Assembly: GCA_903871735.1 (NCBI GenBank)
Contig: CAIQHU010000155.1
Span: forward strand, 1-56,527
DNA length: 56,527 nt
From: an uncultured beta proteobacterium
GTDB lineage: Bacteria > Pseudomonadota > Gammaproteobacteria > Burkholderiales > Burkholderiaceae
Reading direction: 5' to 3'
Part shown: positions 36,229 to 45,234 of the stretch, piece after piece
Numbering within the stretch: the first letter of the stretch is position 1
How the letters are laid out: every line of letters begins with the position of its first letter
Notes under the pieces: model-generated
What the model saw: only the letters and a program-made list of their open reading frames with translations
Told to the model about the DNA's origin: nothing
Databases searched by the model: none
Position numbers and translations under genes: made by a program

Positions 36229-36924
36229 ATGCGACATATTATTCTTGATACAGAAACAACGGGACTCCATCCTAATCAGGGGGACCGTATTGTTGAAATT
36301 GGTTGTATCGAATTAGAAAATCGCCGACCTACCGGTAAAACACTGCATTTTTATATGAACCCAGAAAGAGATATGCCTGAAGCTGCGGCTGCAATCCATG
36401 GCCTACGCTCGGACTTTCTGGCTGATAAACCTATTTTTGCATCCGTAGCTCAGGAAATATCCGCTTTTGTAAAAGATGCGCATGTCGTCATCCATAACGC
36501 ACCATTTGACCTCGGTTTTCTGAATATGGAATATCAGCGCTTGGGACAACCACCATTCACTCAGATGATCCCTGGTGTAGTCGATACACTAATCGATGCG
36601 CAGCGGATGTTTCCAGGTAAACGCAACCGACTAGACGATTTATGCCAACACTTCGGAATTCGTAACGATCACCGAAAATTACACGGCGCACTCTTAGACG
36701 CCGAACTTTTAGCTGAGGTCTTTTTAGCCATGACGCGAGGCCAAAATGATCTTGGCATGGATCATCCCCAAGAATTATTGGGCTCTCAAATGAACCTTCA
36801 AAAAACACTTCTGCCCACTGATTTAAAAGTTCTGATGGCCAACGATACAGAAATACATCTGCATGAGCAATTGCTCCAAGAAATTGCTAAAAAATCGAAG
36901 CAGCCGCCAAGCTGGCTTCAGTAA
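36229..36924 (+). CDS. dnaQ: DNA polymerase III epsilon subunit (3'-5' proofreading exonuclease)
   Basis: This 231-residue DEDDh exonuclease has motif I HIILDTETTGLHP (D7, E9), motif II VIHNAPFDLGFLN and motif III HGALLDAELLAEV (H and D). The C-terminal ~40 residues form the polymerase-binding region, and QxxLPT-like LLPTDLKV resembles the beta-clamp motif area. It proofreads chromosomal replication within DNA polymerase III core. It follows the RND permease by 14 bases, although the usual neighbour is rnhA, so its promoter may now lie within or before the pump genes. Confidence 0.96.
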   Translation: MRHIILDTETTGLHPNQGDRIVEIGCIELENRRPTGKTLHFYMNPERDMPEAAAAIHGLRSDFLADKPIFASVAQEISAFVKDAHVVIHNAPFDLGFLNMEYQRLGQPPFTQMIPGVVDTLIDAQRMFPGKRNRLDDLCQHFGIRNDHRKLHGALLDAELLAEVFLAMTRGQNDLGMDHPQELLGSQMNLQKTLLPTDLKVLMANDTEIHLHEQLLQEIAKKSKQPPSWLQ

Positions 36925-36959
36925 AATCCCTTCAAATATACCCGCGTACTTTAGCACTG

Positions 36960-37820
36960 ATGCGCAACAACTCACCCCAAATAACTAAACAAGCCATTGA
37001 ACCCTATGCTATTCGGGATCATCAGTCGACGCGTTTGCTGCAAGAATTACACATCTTGACTCAAGATGGCAAAATGAATCAAGATAGTCGACGCAAACTC
37101 AAACAAGTATTCCACCTGACCCAACTGATTGAACCTCTCATCAAACAAATCCTAGAGAATCAATCCCAAATGAATATGGTAGATTTTGGCGCAGGTAAAT
37201 CCTATCTCGGTTTTATTCTCCAAGACCTCGTTTGTAAACTTCAAAGCAAACCTTGCCATATCATCGGTATTGAAATCCGCGAGGATTTAGTCACCTACTC
37301 AAAAAATTTAGCCCAGCAATTAAATTTTGAGCAGATGGAATTTAGGCATCTCTGTGCGGAAGAGGCTTTAATCGACCCCAATCTCCCGCACCAAATTGAC
37401 TTAGTAACCGCGCTGCATGCTTGTAATACAGCCACGGATGACGCCATTCGTTTTGCCCTCACTAGAAAGGTAAAACACCTCGTCTTAGTGCCATGCTGTC
37501 AAGCAGAGGTTGCCTCTTTACTCAAAAAATCGCGCAATCAAACCACTTCAGAAAAACACCTCCTACAAATGTGGCGACATCCAATCCATGCCAGAGAGTT
37601 TGGTAGTCATATCACCAATGTGCTACGCTGCCTCCAACTAGAATCTTATGGCTATGAGGTCACGGTTACTGAACTCGTCGGCTGGGAACACTCCATGAAA
37701 AACGAACTCATCATGGCCTCTCAGATAACGAACTCGAAGAAGGCAAAAGCTGCAAAACTTCATTTAGAAGCACTCCTCAATGATTTAGATCTGCAAGTCT
37801 TACAACATCGCTTCAGCTAA
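36960..37820 (+). CDS. Class I methyltransferase, Methyltransf_32 type
   Basis: This 286-residue protein has a SAM-binding motif MVDFGAGKSYLGFIL (about 76-90), an acidic loop IIGIEIREDLV, the catalytic-side motif LVTALHACNTATDDAIRFAL and VLVPCCQAEVA. HAC(N/D)TATD and PCC are hallmarks of the Methyltransf_32 family, whose studied members act on RNA, but the substrate here is unknown. The N-terminal ~70 residues are helical and basic. It follows dnaQ by 35 bases on the same strand and converges with the next gene. Confidence 0.85.
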   Translation: MRNNSPQITKQAIEPYAIRDHQSTRLLQELHILTQDGKMNQDSRRKLKQVFHLTQLIEPLIKQILENQSQMNMVDFGAGKSYLGFILQDLVCKLQSKPCHIIGIEIREDLVTYSKNLAQQLNFEQMEFRHLCAEEALIDPNLPHQIDLVTALHACNTATDDAIRFALTRKVKHLVLVPCCQAEVASLLKKSRNQTTSEKHLLQMWRHPIHAREFGSHITNVLRCLQLESYGYEVTVTELVGWEHSMKNELIMASQITNSKKAKAAKLHLEALLNDLDLQVLQHRFS

Positions 37821-37843
37821 AGGATTTATCAAGAGGGTCTGCG

Positions 37844-39064
37844 TTATTTTCGCCTAGCAACAATCAAGGCATAGTTGCCATCTTTGAAATAACCAATCCG
37901 AAATGGTAATATCTTTTCATCATCACGCGTTATGTATGCTTTTGCTAAGTCCTTGTTATAGCCTGAAAAAACGCGATACGCTTTGTTAAATTCACCATAG
38001 AGGGTCGTGTCAAAACGCATGTTCAATGGGGCATAATCAATCCCCGTCTCATCTTGCACAATGACTGGGGCATTTTCCAAAATAGTATCGCGCACTTTGG
38101 TAAAGTTGGGATGCTGAGGAAGATGCGATGCGGCTTTTAATAGTACGGGGTTGGTCGTTGCCTGCTTCAAAAAAAGATTATTTTTAGGTGTCTTGAGTAT
38201 CCCGGCATTGGATAAATCCATCTTTAAATAATCTAACTTCACCTCTCGCCCATCTTTTACTAAATAAAAACGGACTGAGTCCCAGTTTTGATCTTCATGT
38301 AATTCAATAATACTACCGTTATCAGCTATTTGAATGGGCACAATTTTCTGTATTGAAAACTGATGTAATTGTAAAAATGAACTCATTAAGGTTGTGGCGC
38401 CAATCTTGACATTATTCTGCGAAAGGTATTTGTATAAATATTCTGTAATGAAATAACCATATTGACCAAAGCTATTCCATGCTGAACCTAAAACCTCCAA
38501 CGTTTGAGCTGATACTTTTGGACTCAATTGATTTAAATCAACGAGCCTCTCCGCGCGCTGTAAGGCAGCCATCACATAATAATCCTTGTCGGGATACATC
38601 TGATACAGAGTCGTAAAATCTGGCCCTGAAAATGGATAAAAAACTGTCGGATGCTGGTCTTTAATTTCTGTAGCCGACCATACCATCATCGGTTGTCCAA
38701 TTGACTGTTGATATTGTTCCCAGTTAACCTGAATCAATTTAACGTAATTAGTCCAATCTTGGGCATCGATATTTTTTGGTCCTAGTTCAGCTTTACCAGT
38801 TAGTAATGCAGCAACTTGGTCATAGCTCGAGGGCCCAGTGCGCTGGTAAAAATTAGGCTCTTGTAGGCGAGTCTGGTCAACGCCATCGAAGCGCGCATCT
38901 TTTGCTGGATGATGGGCGGATTCTACAGGTAATCTGGGCAGTTCTTTTTCTGATTTCGTAATCGTGGGGCTTTGCGTGAGCCATTGCAAACAAATGGTTA
39001 AAGCTGCTATTGCCACTAAAAAATTAAAAATACTAACAAGCTGGACTGGTTTAAATGGACGCAT
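37844..39064 (-). CDS. Uncharacterised membrane-anchored periplasmic protein
   Basis: I do not recognise a family. From the ATG at 39064 the protein is 406 residues with one N-terminal transmembrane anchor (about 7-26, VSIFNFLVAIAALTICLQWL) and then a large soluble domain predicted to be periplasmic. Features include an Asp/Tyr-rich segment VFYPFSGPDFTTLYQMYPDKDYYVMAAL (split here only by nature of the motif: core FSGPDFTTLYQMYP) and a C-terminal beta-rich stretch ending YALIVARRK. There are almost no cysteines. A TTG at 39079 is an alternative start. It sits 20 bases after the flavin oxidoreductase gene and may be co-transcribed with it. Confidence 0.75.
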   Translation of the reverse strand: MRPFKPVQLVSIFNFLVAIAALTICLQWLTQSPTITKSEKELPRLPVESAHHPAKDARFDGVDQTRLQEPNFYQRTGPSSYDQVAALLTGKAELGPKNIDAQDWTNYVKLIQVNWEQYQQSIGQPMMVWSATEIKDQHPTVFYPFSGPDFTTLYQMYPDKDYYVMAALQRAERLVDLNQLSPKVSAQTLEVLGSAWNSFGQYGYFITEYLYKYLSQNNVKIGATTLMSSFLQLHQFSIQKIVPIQIADNGSIIELHEDQNWDSVRFYLVKDGREVKLDYLKMDLSNAGILKTPKNNLFLKQATTNPVLLKAASHLPQHPNFTKVRDTILENAPVIVQDETGIDYAPLNMRFDTTLYGEFNKAYRVFSGYNKDLAKAYITRDDEKILPFRIGYFKDGNYALIVARRK

Positions 39065-39084
39065 TTTTAAGACAACCAACCATT

Positions 39085-40143
39085 CTAAGAAGAAATAGTC
39101 TGCGCATCGGTTTCAGGAAGGTTTTTTTTCAATGCGGCTTGTGTGTGATGCTGCCGAGCTAATAACTCATAAGAATCTAATCGCGCCACAAAGTCATGCG
39201 TCCAAGTAATCACCGCACATTCACTCACCCCTAAATCCTGCGAGAGAGTATTGAGTTTGGTGTAAACCTGCTCAGGATTGCCAACGAGTCCCCGTTGACA
39301 GAGTTGATCAAATTGAGTCCGCTGAGCAGAATCTAAGCCGTCCAGCGCCTCTTTGGGAGGCTTAATTGCACCCATCACCCCAATGCCTCGATCCATTTTA
39401 AATCTGGCTCGACTACGAAATTGAAAAAAAGCCTCTTCTTCCGTCCTAGCCGTTAACGCCCAAACACAAATCAATACTTTAGGTTCAGATAAATAACGCG
39501 AAGGTGTAAAGCGCGCTCGATATAATTCAATCGCTTCTTCAGCACCCTGCCCCTCTGTAATAAAGTGCGCAAAAACATAAGGTAGACCAAAATGCGCGGC
39601 AACCTGTGCGCCATAGTCTGAACTTCCTAAAACCCATACTTCTGGAACCGTCTCCCCCAGAGGATAAGCATGAATACCCCGCGCCGGATGGCCAGGTTCA
39701 AATGGAATATCACCAAGCCAGTGCTGCAAATCCTGAATTTGCTCAGGAAACCTCGCCGCAGATCGCAAGTCTGGGTTCAGCAACTGCGCTGTTCGGCCAT
39801 CACTACCAGGGGCACGCCCAACACCTAAATCGATTCGACCAGGAGCTAAAGCATCAAGTACCCGAAATTGCTCAGCAACTTTTAAAGCACTGTAATGTGG
39901 CAACATTACCCCAGCACTGCCAATGCGAATTTTTTTGGTTTGGGTTGCGATGGCAGCCATCAAAATTTCTGGAGCAGTGCCAACAATCGTCGGATGACTA
40001 TGATGCTCAGAAACCCAAAACCTCTCATAACCCCACTCTTCACATCGCTGCGCTAAGCTTAATGTCTCCCGAATCACCGCTGCTTGGCTATTTCCAAAAC
40101 CAACCGCGGACTGATCAAGAACAGATAAACTTTGAAGATTCAT
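39085..40143 (-). CDS. LLM-class flavin-dependent oxidoreductase (luciferase-like)
   Basis: From the ATG at 40143 the protein is 352 residues and has the bacterial luciferase-like TIM-barrel pattern of the MsnO8 type: LSVLDQSAVG, WVSEHHSHPTIVGTAPEILMAAIA, IRIGSAGVMLPHYSALKVAEQF and RIDLGVGRAPGSDG. Such enzymes use reduced FMN or F420; substrate is unknown. A longer frame to 40251 lacks family similarity and would overlap the dehydrogenase gene, so I use the shorter start, 13 bases after that gene's stop. GGA lies about 9 bases upstream. Confidence 0.9.
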   Translation of the reverse strand: MNLQSLSVLDQSAVGFGNSQAAVIRETLSLAQRCEEWGYERFWVSEHHSHPTIVGTAPEILMAAIATQTKKIRIGSAGVMLPHYSALKVAEQFRVLDALAPGRIDLGVGRAPGSDGRTAQLLNPDLRSAARFPEQIQDLQHWLGDIPFEPGHPARGIHAYPLGETVPEVWVLGSSDYGAQVAAHFGLPYVFAHFITEGQGAEEAIELYRARFTPSRYLSEPKVLICVWALTARTEEEAFFQFRSRARFKMDRGIGVMGAIKPPKEALDGLDSAQRTQFDQLCQRGLVGNPEQVYTKLNTLSQDLGVSECAVITWTHDFVARLDSYELLARQHHTQAALKKNLPETDAQTISS

Positions 40144-40156
40144 GAAGGTGTGTCCA

Positions 40157-41233
40157 TTAAATGGCTTGCGCGATCGCTTTTCCAAAATCGCTCGTATTAC
40201 CAGTGCCGCCCATATCTGGAGTAAATGGTGCATGCAGCGGTCCAGCTGCAAGGATTTTTTCGAAAGCGTCTACGATGGCCTTACTTGCCAACGGGTGGCC
40301 AAGGTGCTCTAGCATCATTGCCGCACTCCAAATTTGCCCTATCGGATTAGCAATTCCTTGACCAGCAATGTCCGGTGCAGAGCCGTGAACCGGCTCAAAT
40401 AAAGACGGATAAATACGCTCTGGGTTGATATTACCCGATGGCGCGATGCCGATCGTGCCTGTACATGCCGGTCCAAGGTCCGACAAAATATCACCAAATA
40501 AATTACTTCCCACAACCACGTCAAACAGATGTGGCTTTAAGACAAAAAATGCTGTCAGAATATCAATGTGGTACTGATCTACCCGAATATCCGGATAAGA
40601 CTGCGCCATATTGGCTACCCGAGTATCCCAATATGGCATCGTGATAGAAATACCATTGGACTTTGTAGCACTTGTGACATGTTTTTTGGGGCGCTTACTG
40701 GCTAATTCAAAGGCATATTTTAAAATTCGATCCACCCCCTGCCTAGTCATTACCGTCTCTTGAATAGCGAACTCCCGATCAGTGCCAGCAAATAAAATTC
40801 CTCCAGCATTGGAATACTCACCCTCGGTATTCTCACGAACTACATAAAAATCAATTTCGCCAGGTTGACGATTCGCTAAAGGACTCGGCACACCCGGTAT
40901 TAACTTCACCGGCCTTAAATTAACGTATTGATCAAAACGCTTACGAAACTGAATTAAACTGCCCCATAAACTAATGTGATCTGGGACTAATTTAGGCATC
41001 CCAACTGCGCCAAAAAATATCGCATCTTGGGTAACTAAAGTGTCAAACCAGTTATCTGGCATCATTTGGCCGTGCTTGAGATAATAGTCGCAACATGCAA
41101 AATCGTGATGATTAAACTGAATGTCAATACTAAACTTGCTAGCTACTGCCTCTAATACTCTGAGCCCCTCCGGCATAACCTCTACACCAATGCCGTCTCC
41201 AGGAATTACTGCTATTTGATATTTTTCTGTCAT
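40157..41233 (-). CDS. Tartrate dehydrogenase / D-malate dehydrogenase (TtuC/DmlA-like)
   Basis: This 358-residue beta-decarboxylating dehydrogenase has the isopropylmalate/isocitrate dehydrogenase fold: IAVIPGDGIGVEV at the N-terminus, the substrate arginines in QYVNLRPVKLI, VVRENTEGEYSNAGG, the metal-binding NLFGDILSDLG, and the NAD site FEPVHGSAPDIAGQGIANP. The ENTEGEYS segment and length fit tartrate/D-malate dehydrogenases rather than LeuB. It would oxidise D-malate or tartrate to pyruvate or oxaloglycolate. Its ATG overlaps the SprT-like stop by four bases. The exact substrate is inferred. Confidence 0.88.
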   Translation of the reverse strand: MTEKYQIAVIPGDGIGVEVMPEGLRVLEAVASKFSIDIQFNHHDFACCDYYLKHGQMMPDNWFDTLVTQDAIFFGAVGMPKLVPDHISLWGSLIQFRKRFDQYVNLRPVKLIPGVPSPLANRQPGEIDFYVVRENTEGEYSNAGGILFAGTDREFAIQETVMTRQGVDRILKYAFELASKRPKKHVTSATKSNGISITMPYWDTRVANMAQSYPDIRVDQYHIDILTAFFVLKPHLFDVVVGSNLFGDILSDLGPACTGTIGIAPSGNINPERIYPSLFEPVHGSAPDIAGQGIANPIGQIWSAAMMLEHLGHPLASKAIVDAFEKILAAGPLHAPFTPDMGGTGNTSDFGKAIAQAI

Positions 41234-41880
41234 TTTTTACTCACCGCTCTTCGGATTTCTTTAGTTTTAATGGAATCGTCTTGACTATCTTCTACCTCAA
41301 TGACTTCTGGTTGGGTTTGCTCCATCCGAATATGATCTTTCGGACAAATCGGCGCACCATAACTCTCCCAGCGCTTCAATAATGTCACCTCAAATCCGCA
41401 CTGCATACATTTTGCCTTGTTTCGACTAGCATTACTCGGCCTAGGTGGGGGAAAGTTTAAAGCACGATGCGGGTATGGCCCTAAGGTTTTACTGATCGTC
41501 ATTAAACGGACCTTTAATGACTCGCCAGCGTGCGCCATACGAGCAGGACCCTCTAACCCAACGACTTGGGCAATCCCCTGAAAATCCGCGCCGTGGCCGC
41601 TTTGACAGTCATCAATCGCATGACAGATTTCATGTACCAAGGTGTCTAAAACCTCAACTGGATCATCAATTTTTGGTGAAATAAAAATTTCATTCACTAA
41701 ATCACCCGAGCGTTCGCGGGGCCAACACTGACCAAGAGTGGTCCTCGGACTACTAGACGCGGCAAACCCGCAGGATACTTTTAACGGTGGAATACCATAC
41801 CCCACAGCAGAAAATATTGGCTCAAGAATACCCACAGCTTCTTGTAGCCAACTTTCACGATTCAAAATAGAGGCACTCAT
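41230..41880 (-). CDS. SprT-like zinc metallopeptidase
   Basis: This 216-residue protein has a SprT-like domain with the zinc-binding HEICHAIDDCQSGHGADF (HExxH...H, about residues 92-109) and a C-terminal zinc-ribbon remnant (CMQCGFEV and a later CPKDH). Related proteins include the DNA-protein crosslink protease Spartan and the YgjD-region SprT, but a role for this subgroup is unknown. The final ~30 residues are acidic then basic and likely disordered. It overlaps the dehydrogenase start by four bases, suggesting coupled translation. Confidence 0.85.
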   Translation of the reverse strand: MSASILNRESWLQEAVGILEPIFSAVGYGIPPLKVSCGFAASSSPRTTLGQCWPRERSGDLVNEIFISPKIDDPVEVLDTLVHEICHAIDDCQSGHGADFQGIAQVVGLEGPARMAHAGESLKVRLMTISKTLGPYPHRALNFPPPRPSNASRNKAKCMQCGFEVTLLKRWESYGAPICPKDHIRMEQTQPEVIEVEDSQDDSIKTKEIRRAVSKK

Positions 41881-42032
41881 ACAAAATATTTAAAATTTCA
41901 CCAAAATTCTATTATCGCCTGTTCTGAAAACACCTCCATAATTCTTCCCAAAAACAATTCTTCGCAAACCTTCCCAAGCCTATGTAAAATAATATAAAAC
42001 TACTGTACATATAACCCCTATTTGGAGACTTC

Positions 42033-43550
42033 ATGTCAACACCAGCTTTCACAGCATCAGATGATATCGTGCACTTTATTGCAGGTCAGACTACCCCAGC
42101 AAAATCGACCCGCTTTAGTGATGTTTTTAATCCCGCTACCGGACGTAAAAGTCGTCGGGTAGCCCTAGCTAGTGCCGCTGATGTCGCCACGGCTGTAACG
42201 GCTGCGCAAAAGGCATTTGGGCAGTGGGCTGATACACCACCCCTCAAACGTGCGCGTATTATGTTCAAATTTTTAGAACTCTTAAATCTGCATCAAAACG
42301 AATTGGCGGCAATTATTACAGCCGAACATGGCAAAGTTTTTACCGATGCGCAAGGTGAGGTTGTCCGCGGTATTGAAATCGTCGAATTTGCGTGCGGCAT
42401 CCCAGAATTGTTAAAGGGGGAGTATACCGACCAAGTATCGACTAACATCGATAACTGGACAATGCGACAACCCCTTGGTGTTGTCGCCGGAATTACCCCG
42501 TTTAATTTTCCCGTCATGGTCCCTATGTGGATGTTTCCAATGGCCATTGCTGCTGGTAATACTTTTATCCTCAAGCCAAGCCCAACAGATCCTTCAGCAG
42601 CGTTATTCATTGCGCGCCTCTTTCAGGAAGCGGGTCTTCCCGATGGCGTATTCAATGTCGTTCAAGGGGATAAAGAGGCGGTTGACGCCCTCATTGAACA
42701 CCCCGATGTCAAAGCACTAAGCTTTGTTGGCTCCACGCCCATTGCCAACTATATTTATGAACGCAGTGCGCACTTTGGCAAGCGCGTACAAGCCTTAGGC
42801 GGGGCTAAAAATCATATGGTAATTATGCCTGATGCCGATATCGATAAGGCGGTAGATGCTCTAGTTGGCGCGGCCTATGGCTCTGCAGGGGAGCGCTGTA
42901 TGGCCATTTCGGTTGCGGTCCTAGTTGGTTCAGCAGCCGATAAAGTAATGCCAGCATTAATCGAGCGTACAAAAACCTTAAAAATTAAGAATGGTATGGA
43001 ACTCGATGCGGAAATGGGCCCAATCGTAACAGCTGCCGCTAAAACACGAATTAGTGCTTATATCCAAGATGGTATTAACGAAGGTGCTGCTATCTTAGTG
43101 GATGGCAGAAACTTTCAACTACCCGAATTTGCAGCAGGTTTTTGGTTGGGCGGAACACTCTTTGATCATGTCAAACCCCATATGAAAATCTATCAAGAAG
43201 AAATCTTTGGCCCTGTTTTATCGTGTGTGCGATTAGAAACTTTTAGTGACGCAGTCGAACTGATTAATGCCCATGAGTTCGGTAATGGAGTTTCTTGCTT
43301 TACGAGCGATGGCAATATTGCCCGTGAGTTTGCCAGACGTATTCAAGTTGGGATGGTCGGCATCAATGTCCCAATCCCTGTCCCAATGGCTTGGCATGGT
43401 TTTGGTGGTTGGAAAAAATCTCTTTTTGGAGATATGCATGCTTACGGCAGAGAAGGCGTGCGCTTTTATACCAAACAGAAAAGTATCATGCAACGCTGGC
43501 CTGAAAGCATCTCTAAAGGTAATGAGTTTGTTATGCCAACCATTAAGTAA
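42033..43550 (+). CDS. mmsA: Methylmalonate-semialdehyde dehydrogenase (CoA-acylating)
   Basis: This 505-residue aldehyde dehydrogenase matches the MmsA branch: [24 protein letters not shown] at the N-terminus, [21 protein letters not shown], the Rossmann loop [27 protein letters not shown], and the catalytic cysteine in [14 protein letters not shown]. It converts methylmalonate semialdehyde to propionyl-CoA, and malonate semialdehyde to acetyl-CoA, in valine, inositol and beta-alanine degradation. GGAG lies 5 bases before the ATG and A/T-rich -10-like hexamers lie 20-35 bases upstream. It stands alone, without the usual mmsB or valine-pathway neighbours. Confidence 0.93.
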   Translation: MSTPAFTASDDIVHFIAGQTTPAKSTRFSDVFNPATGRKSRRVALASAADVATAVTAAQKAFGQWADTPPLKRARIMFKFLELLNLHQNELAAIITAEHGKVFTDAQGEVVRGIEIVEFACGIPELLKGEYTDQVSTNIDNWTMRQPLGVVAGITPFNFPVMVPMWMFPMAIAAGNTFILKPSPTDPSAALFIARLFQEAGLPDGVFNVVQGDKEAVDALIEHPDVKALSFVGSTPIANYIYERSAHFGKRVQALGGAKNHMVIMPDADIDKAVDALVGAAYGSAGERCMAISVAVLVGSAADKVMPALIERTKTLKIKNGMELDAEMGPIVTAAAKTRISAYIQDGINEGAAILVDGRNFQLPEFAAGFWLGGTLFDHVKPHMKIYQEEIFGPVLSCVRLETFSDAVELINAHEFGNGVSCFTSDGNIAREFARRIQVGMVGINVPIPVPMAWHGFGGWKKSLFGDMHAYGREGVRFYTKQKSIMQRWPESISKGNEFVMPTIK

Positions 43551-43647
43551 GTTGTCCTCAGTCCACTTTTTAAGGTTGCTTGATTGGGGCTTAGTTCGAG
43601 GAACTGAGTGAGTGGAACTTACTTCGTGGGACTTGGTTAGACTACCT

Positions 43648-44403
43648 TTAAAACGCTAAATTTTCTCTGACCAAGTAATACCCTCTACCAATGAATTCGC
43701 GAACAGCCTCTTGGGTCCACCTAAAAGCATGCGCACTGGGTAAAAAGTCCATCGGGGTTCTACTACGCACTTCTACCTTCGAGTCAACTCCATATTCTTG
43801 TACCTCTATGCCTTCTTGAACAAATAAACGACTGGCACGCGGCATATGAAAGCTTGACGTCACTAGAATAATGCGGTTGAGATTATTTTTTCTGAGGATT
43901 TCTTTTACAGCCATTGCCTCATCTTTGGTGTTCTCTACATCTGTCGTAATTTGAATCTGCTCAGGCTTGATGCCATAAGTTATCGCATAATCCGACAAAA
44001 TCTCACCCTCAGTCTTCACATCCCCTTGCCAAGGTAATTTACCACCTGTAAAAATAATACTTGGCGCTTTACCAGCACGCATTAATTCTATACCACCAAA
44101 AAACCTGTCTGGGTCACTCCATTCAAATACCGAGCCGTTGGCAGACTTCACAACTCCCATCATGCCACTCAGAACAACAACAGCGTCAGCTGCTTGGACT
44201 GCACTAGGTAATTTGCGTAATTGCCCCTCTTCTAAAGCGTCCCATAAAGCATCTGAAAAAATAGGGGAAGATGTCACTAATAACAAAAAAATAGCCGCCA
44301 CTAACGGCGTCCTTTTTTTATAAATCACAGCAATGATCATCAGCACTAATATGATGGTGATCGGGTAAAAAAAATACGGTAAAACTTTATGAATGTAAAT
44401 CAT
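43648..44403 (-). CDS. YdcF/ElyC family membrane protein (DUF218)
   Basis: This 251-residue protein has two N-terminal transmembrane helices (about 10-27 and 33-50) followed by a DUF218 domain with AVVVLSGMMG, IIFTGGKLPWQG, TEGEILSDYAI, TTDVENTKDEA and ILVTSSFHMPRASRLF. The ElyC members affect the lipid carrier used in envelope polysaccharide synthesis in E. coli; the biochemical activity is unsettled. It converges with mmsA and stands alone. Gaps on both sides lack a convincing promoter or terminator. Confidence 0.88.
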   Translation of the reverse strand: MIYIHKVLPYFFYPITIILVLMIIAVIYKKRTPLVAAIFLLLVTSSPIFSDALWDALEEGQLRKLPSAVQAADAVVVLSGMMGVVKSANGSVFEWSDPDRFFGGIELMRAGKAPSIIFTGGKLPWQGDVKTEGEILSDYAITYGIKPEQIQITTDVENTKDEAMAVKEILRKNNLNRIILVTSSFHMPRASRLFVQEGIEVQEYGVDSKVEVRSRTPMDFLPSAHAFRWTQEAVREFIGRGYYLVRENLAF

Positions 44404-44641
44404 ACTGTCAGTTTATCCTTAAAGGAATTGATCATAGGTTCGTATCAATCTTGATGTGGCGGCTCGAGTAATTTAAGCCTATGCACTAGATACATATCTA
44501 CTCATGAGTAATGGTTGATGGTCAGTAACGCCTACTTGCTAGGCTTTAATTGGGCTTAATTCGGTTTACTTGAGCATACTGAGTATTACTACGCGTCATG
44601 TCGCAACATAAACGCATTGCAAAACTCAGGATCTCAAAATG

Positions 44642-45148
44642 CTACTGCAAGGTTGACTTTAAAAGAGGAGAAGCCGGTAAAGAAAATACCTCAATACCCT
44701 CTTCAATCAAATCAGCAGCCTGATCCGATGTAGCTATGCCACGGATACTTCTCTGTGGACTCTCTTTATAGTGAATCTTTCTTGCCTCTTCAGCAAAAGA
44801 CTCTCCCACATCCTCAGTCTTAGTCATGATCTCTCGAACCACCTGTAACATAGTCGCTTGCATCTTTTCCTGAAAAACAACTTTTTGATCAGGCGTCAAA
44901 TGCATCGTGTCATTCACAGCCGGTGGAAAATCAGCAGGCTTTTGCTCCTCTTTTACTGCATGCACCGGATGACTTTCCCGAACATGAGATGCTAAATAAG
45001 GCGCTGAAGGCATCCGAGTGATATCTAAACTCTCGCAAAGCGGACAGGAAAGAATTGATTTTTTTTGTTGCGATACAAAATCATCCTCAGAACTAAACCA
45101 CCCCTCAAAGCGGTGATTCATCGAACAAGCTAAATTGTAAACTTTCAT
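44642..45148 (-). CDS. DUF1178 family protein
   Basis: This 168-residue protein matches the DUF1178 pattern: MKVYNLACSMNHRFEGWFSSEDDF, a CPLCES zinc-knuckle-like pair (about residues 35-38) and a C-terminal FAEEARKIHYKESPQRSIRG followed by a conserved GIEVFSLP. Function is unknown. Position downstream of the nuo-NUDIX block is common in betaproteobacteria. An 86-base gap containing a small GCCA/TGGC hairpin separates it from the NUDIX gene. Confidence 0.88.
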   Translation of the reverse strand: MKVYNLACSMNHRFEGWFSSEDDFVSQQKKSILSCPLCESLDITRMPSAPYLASHVRESHPVHAVKEEQKPADFPPAVNDTMHLTPDQKVVFQEKMQATMLQVVREIMTKTEDVGESFAEEARKIHYKESPQRSIRGIATSDQAADLIEEGIEVFSLPASPLLKSTLQ

Positions 45149-45234
45149 AATCTGTATGTTGTGCCGATTCTTGTAATTTCAATGCCAAAAGTGGCAAATT
45201 CTTAACATTCTATCGTATAAAGAACTTTTGACAC

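Noticed and set aside
40144..40251. Longer N-terminus for the flavin oxidoreductase
   Set aside because: The extra 36 residues overlap the dehydrogenase gene and lack family character; MNLQSLSVLDQSAVG is the typical start.
43551..43647. Small hairpin (43590-43608) between convergent mmsA and ydcF-like genes as a terminator
   Set aside because: The stem contains a G-T pair, the loop has only three bases, and no T tract follows on either strand.
44520..44550. GCCTA/TAGGC hairpin followed by TTTAATT
   Set aside because: A five-base-pair stem and broken T run are too weak, and no plus-strand gene ends before it.
44599..44724. A 41-codon plus-strand frame starting in the gap before the DUF1178 gene
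   Set aside because: It has no ribosome-binding site, most of it is antisense to DUF1178, and its product shows no recognisable pattern.
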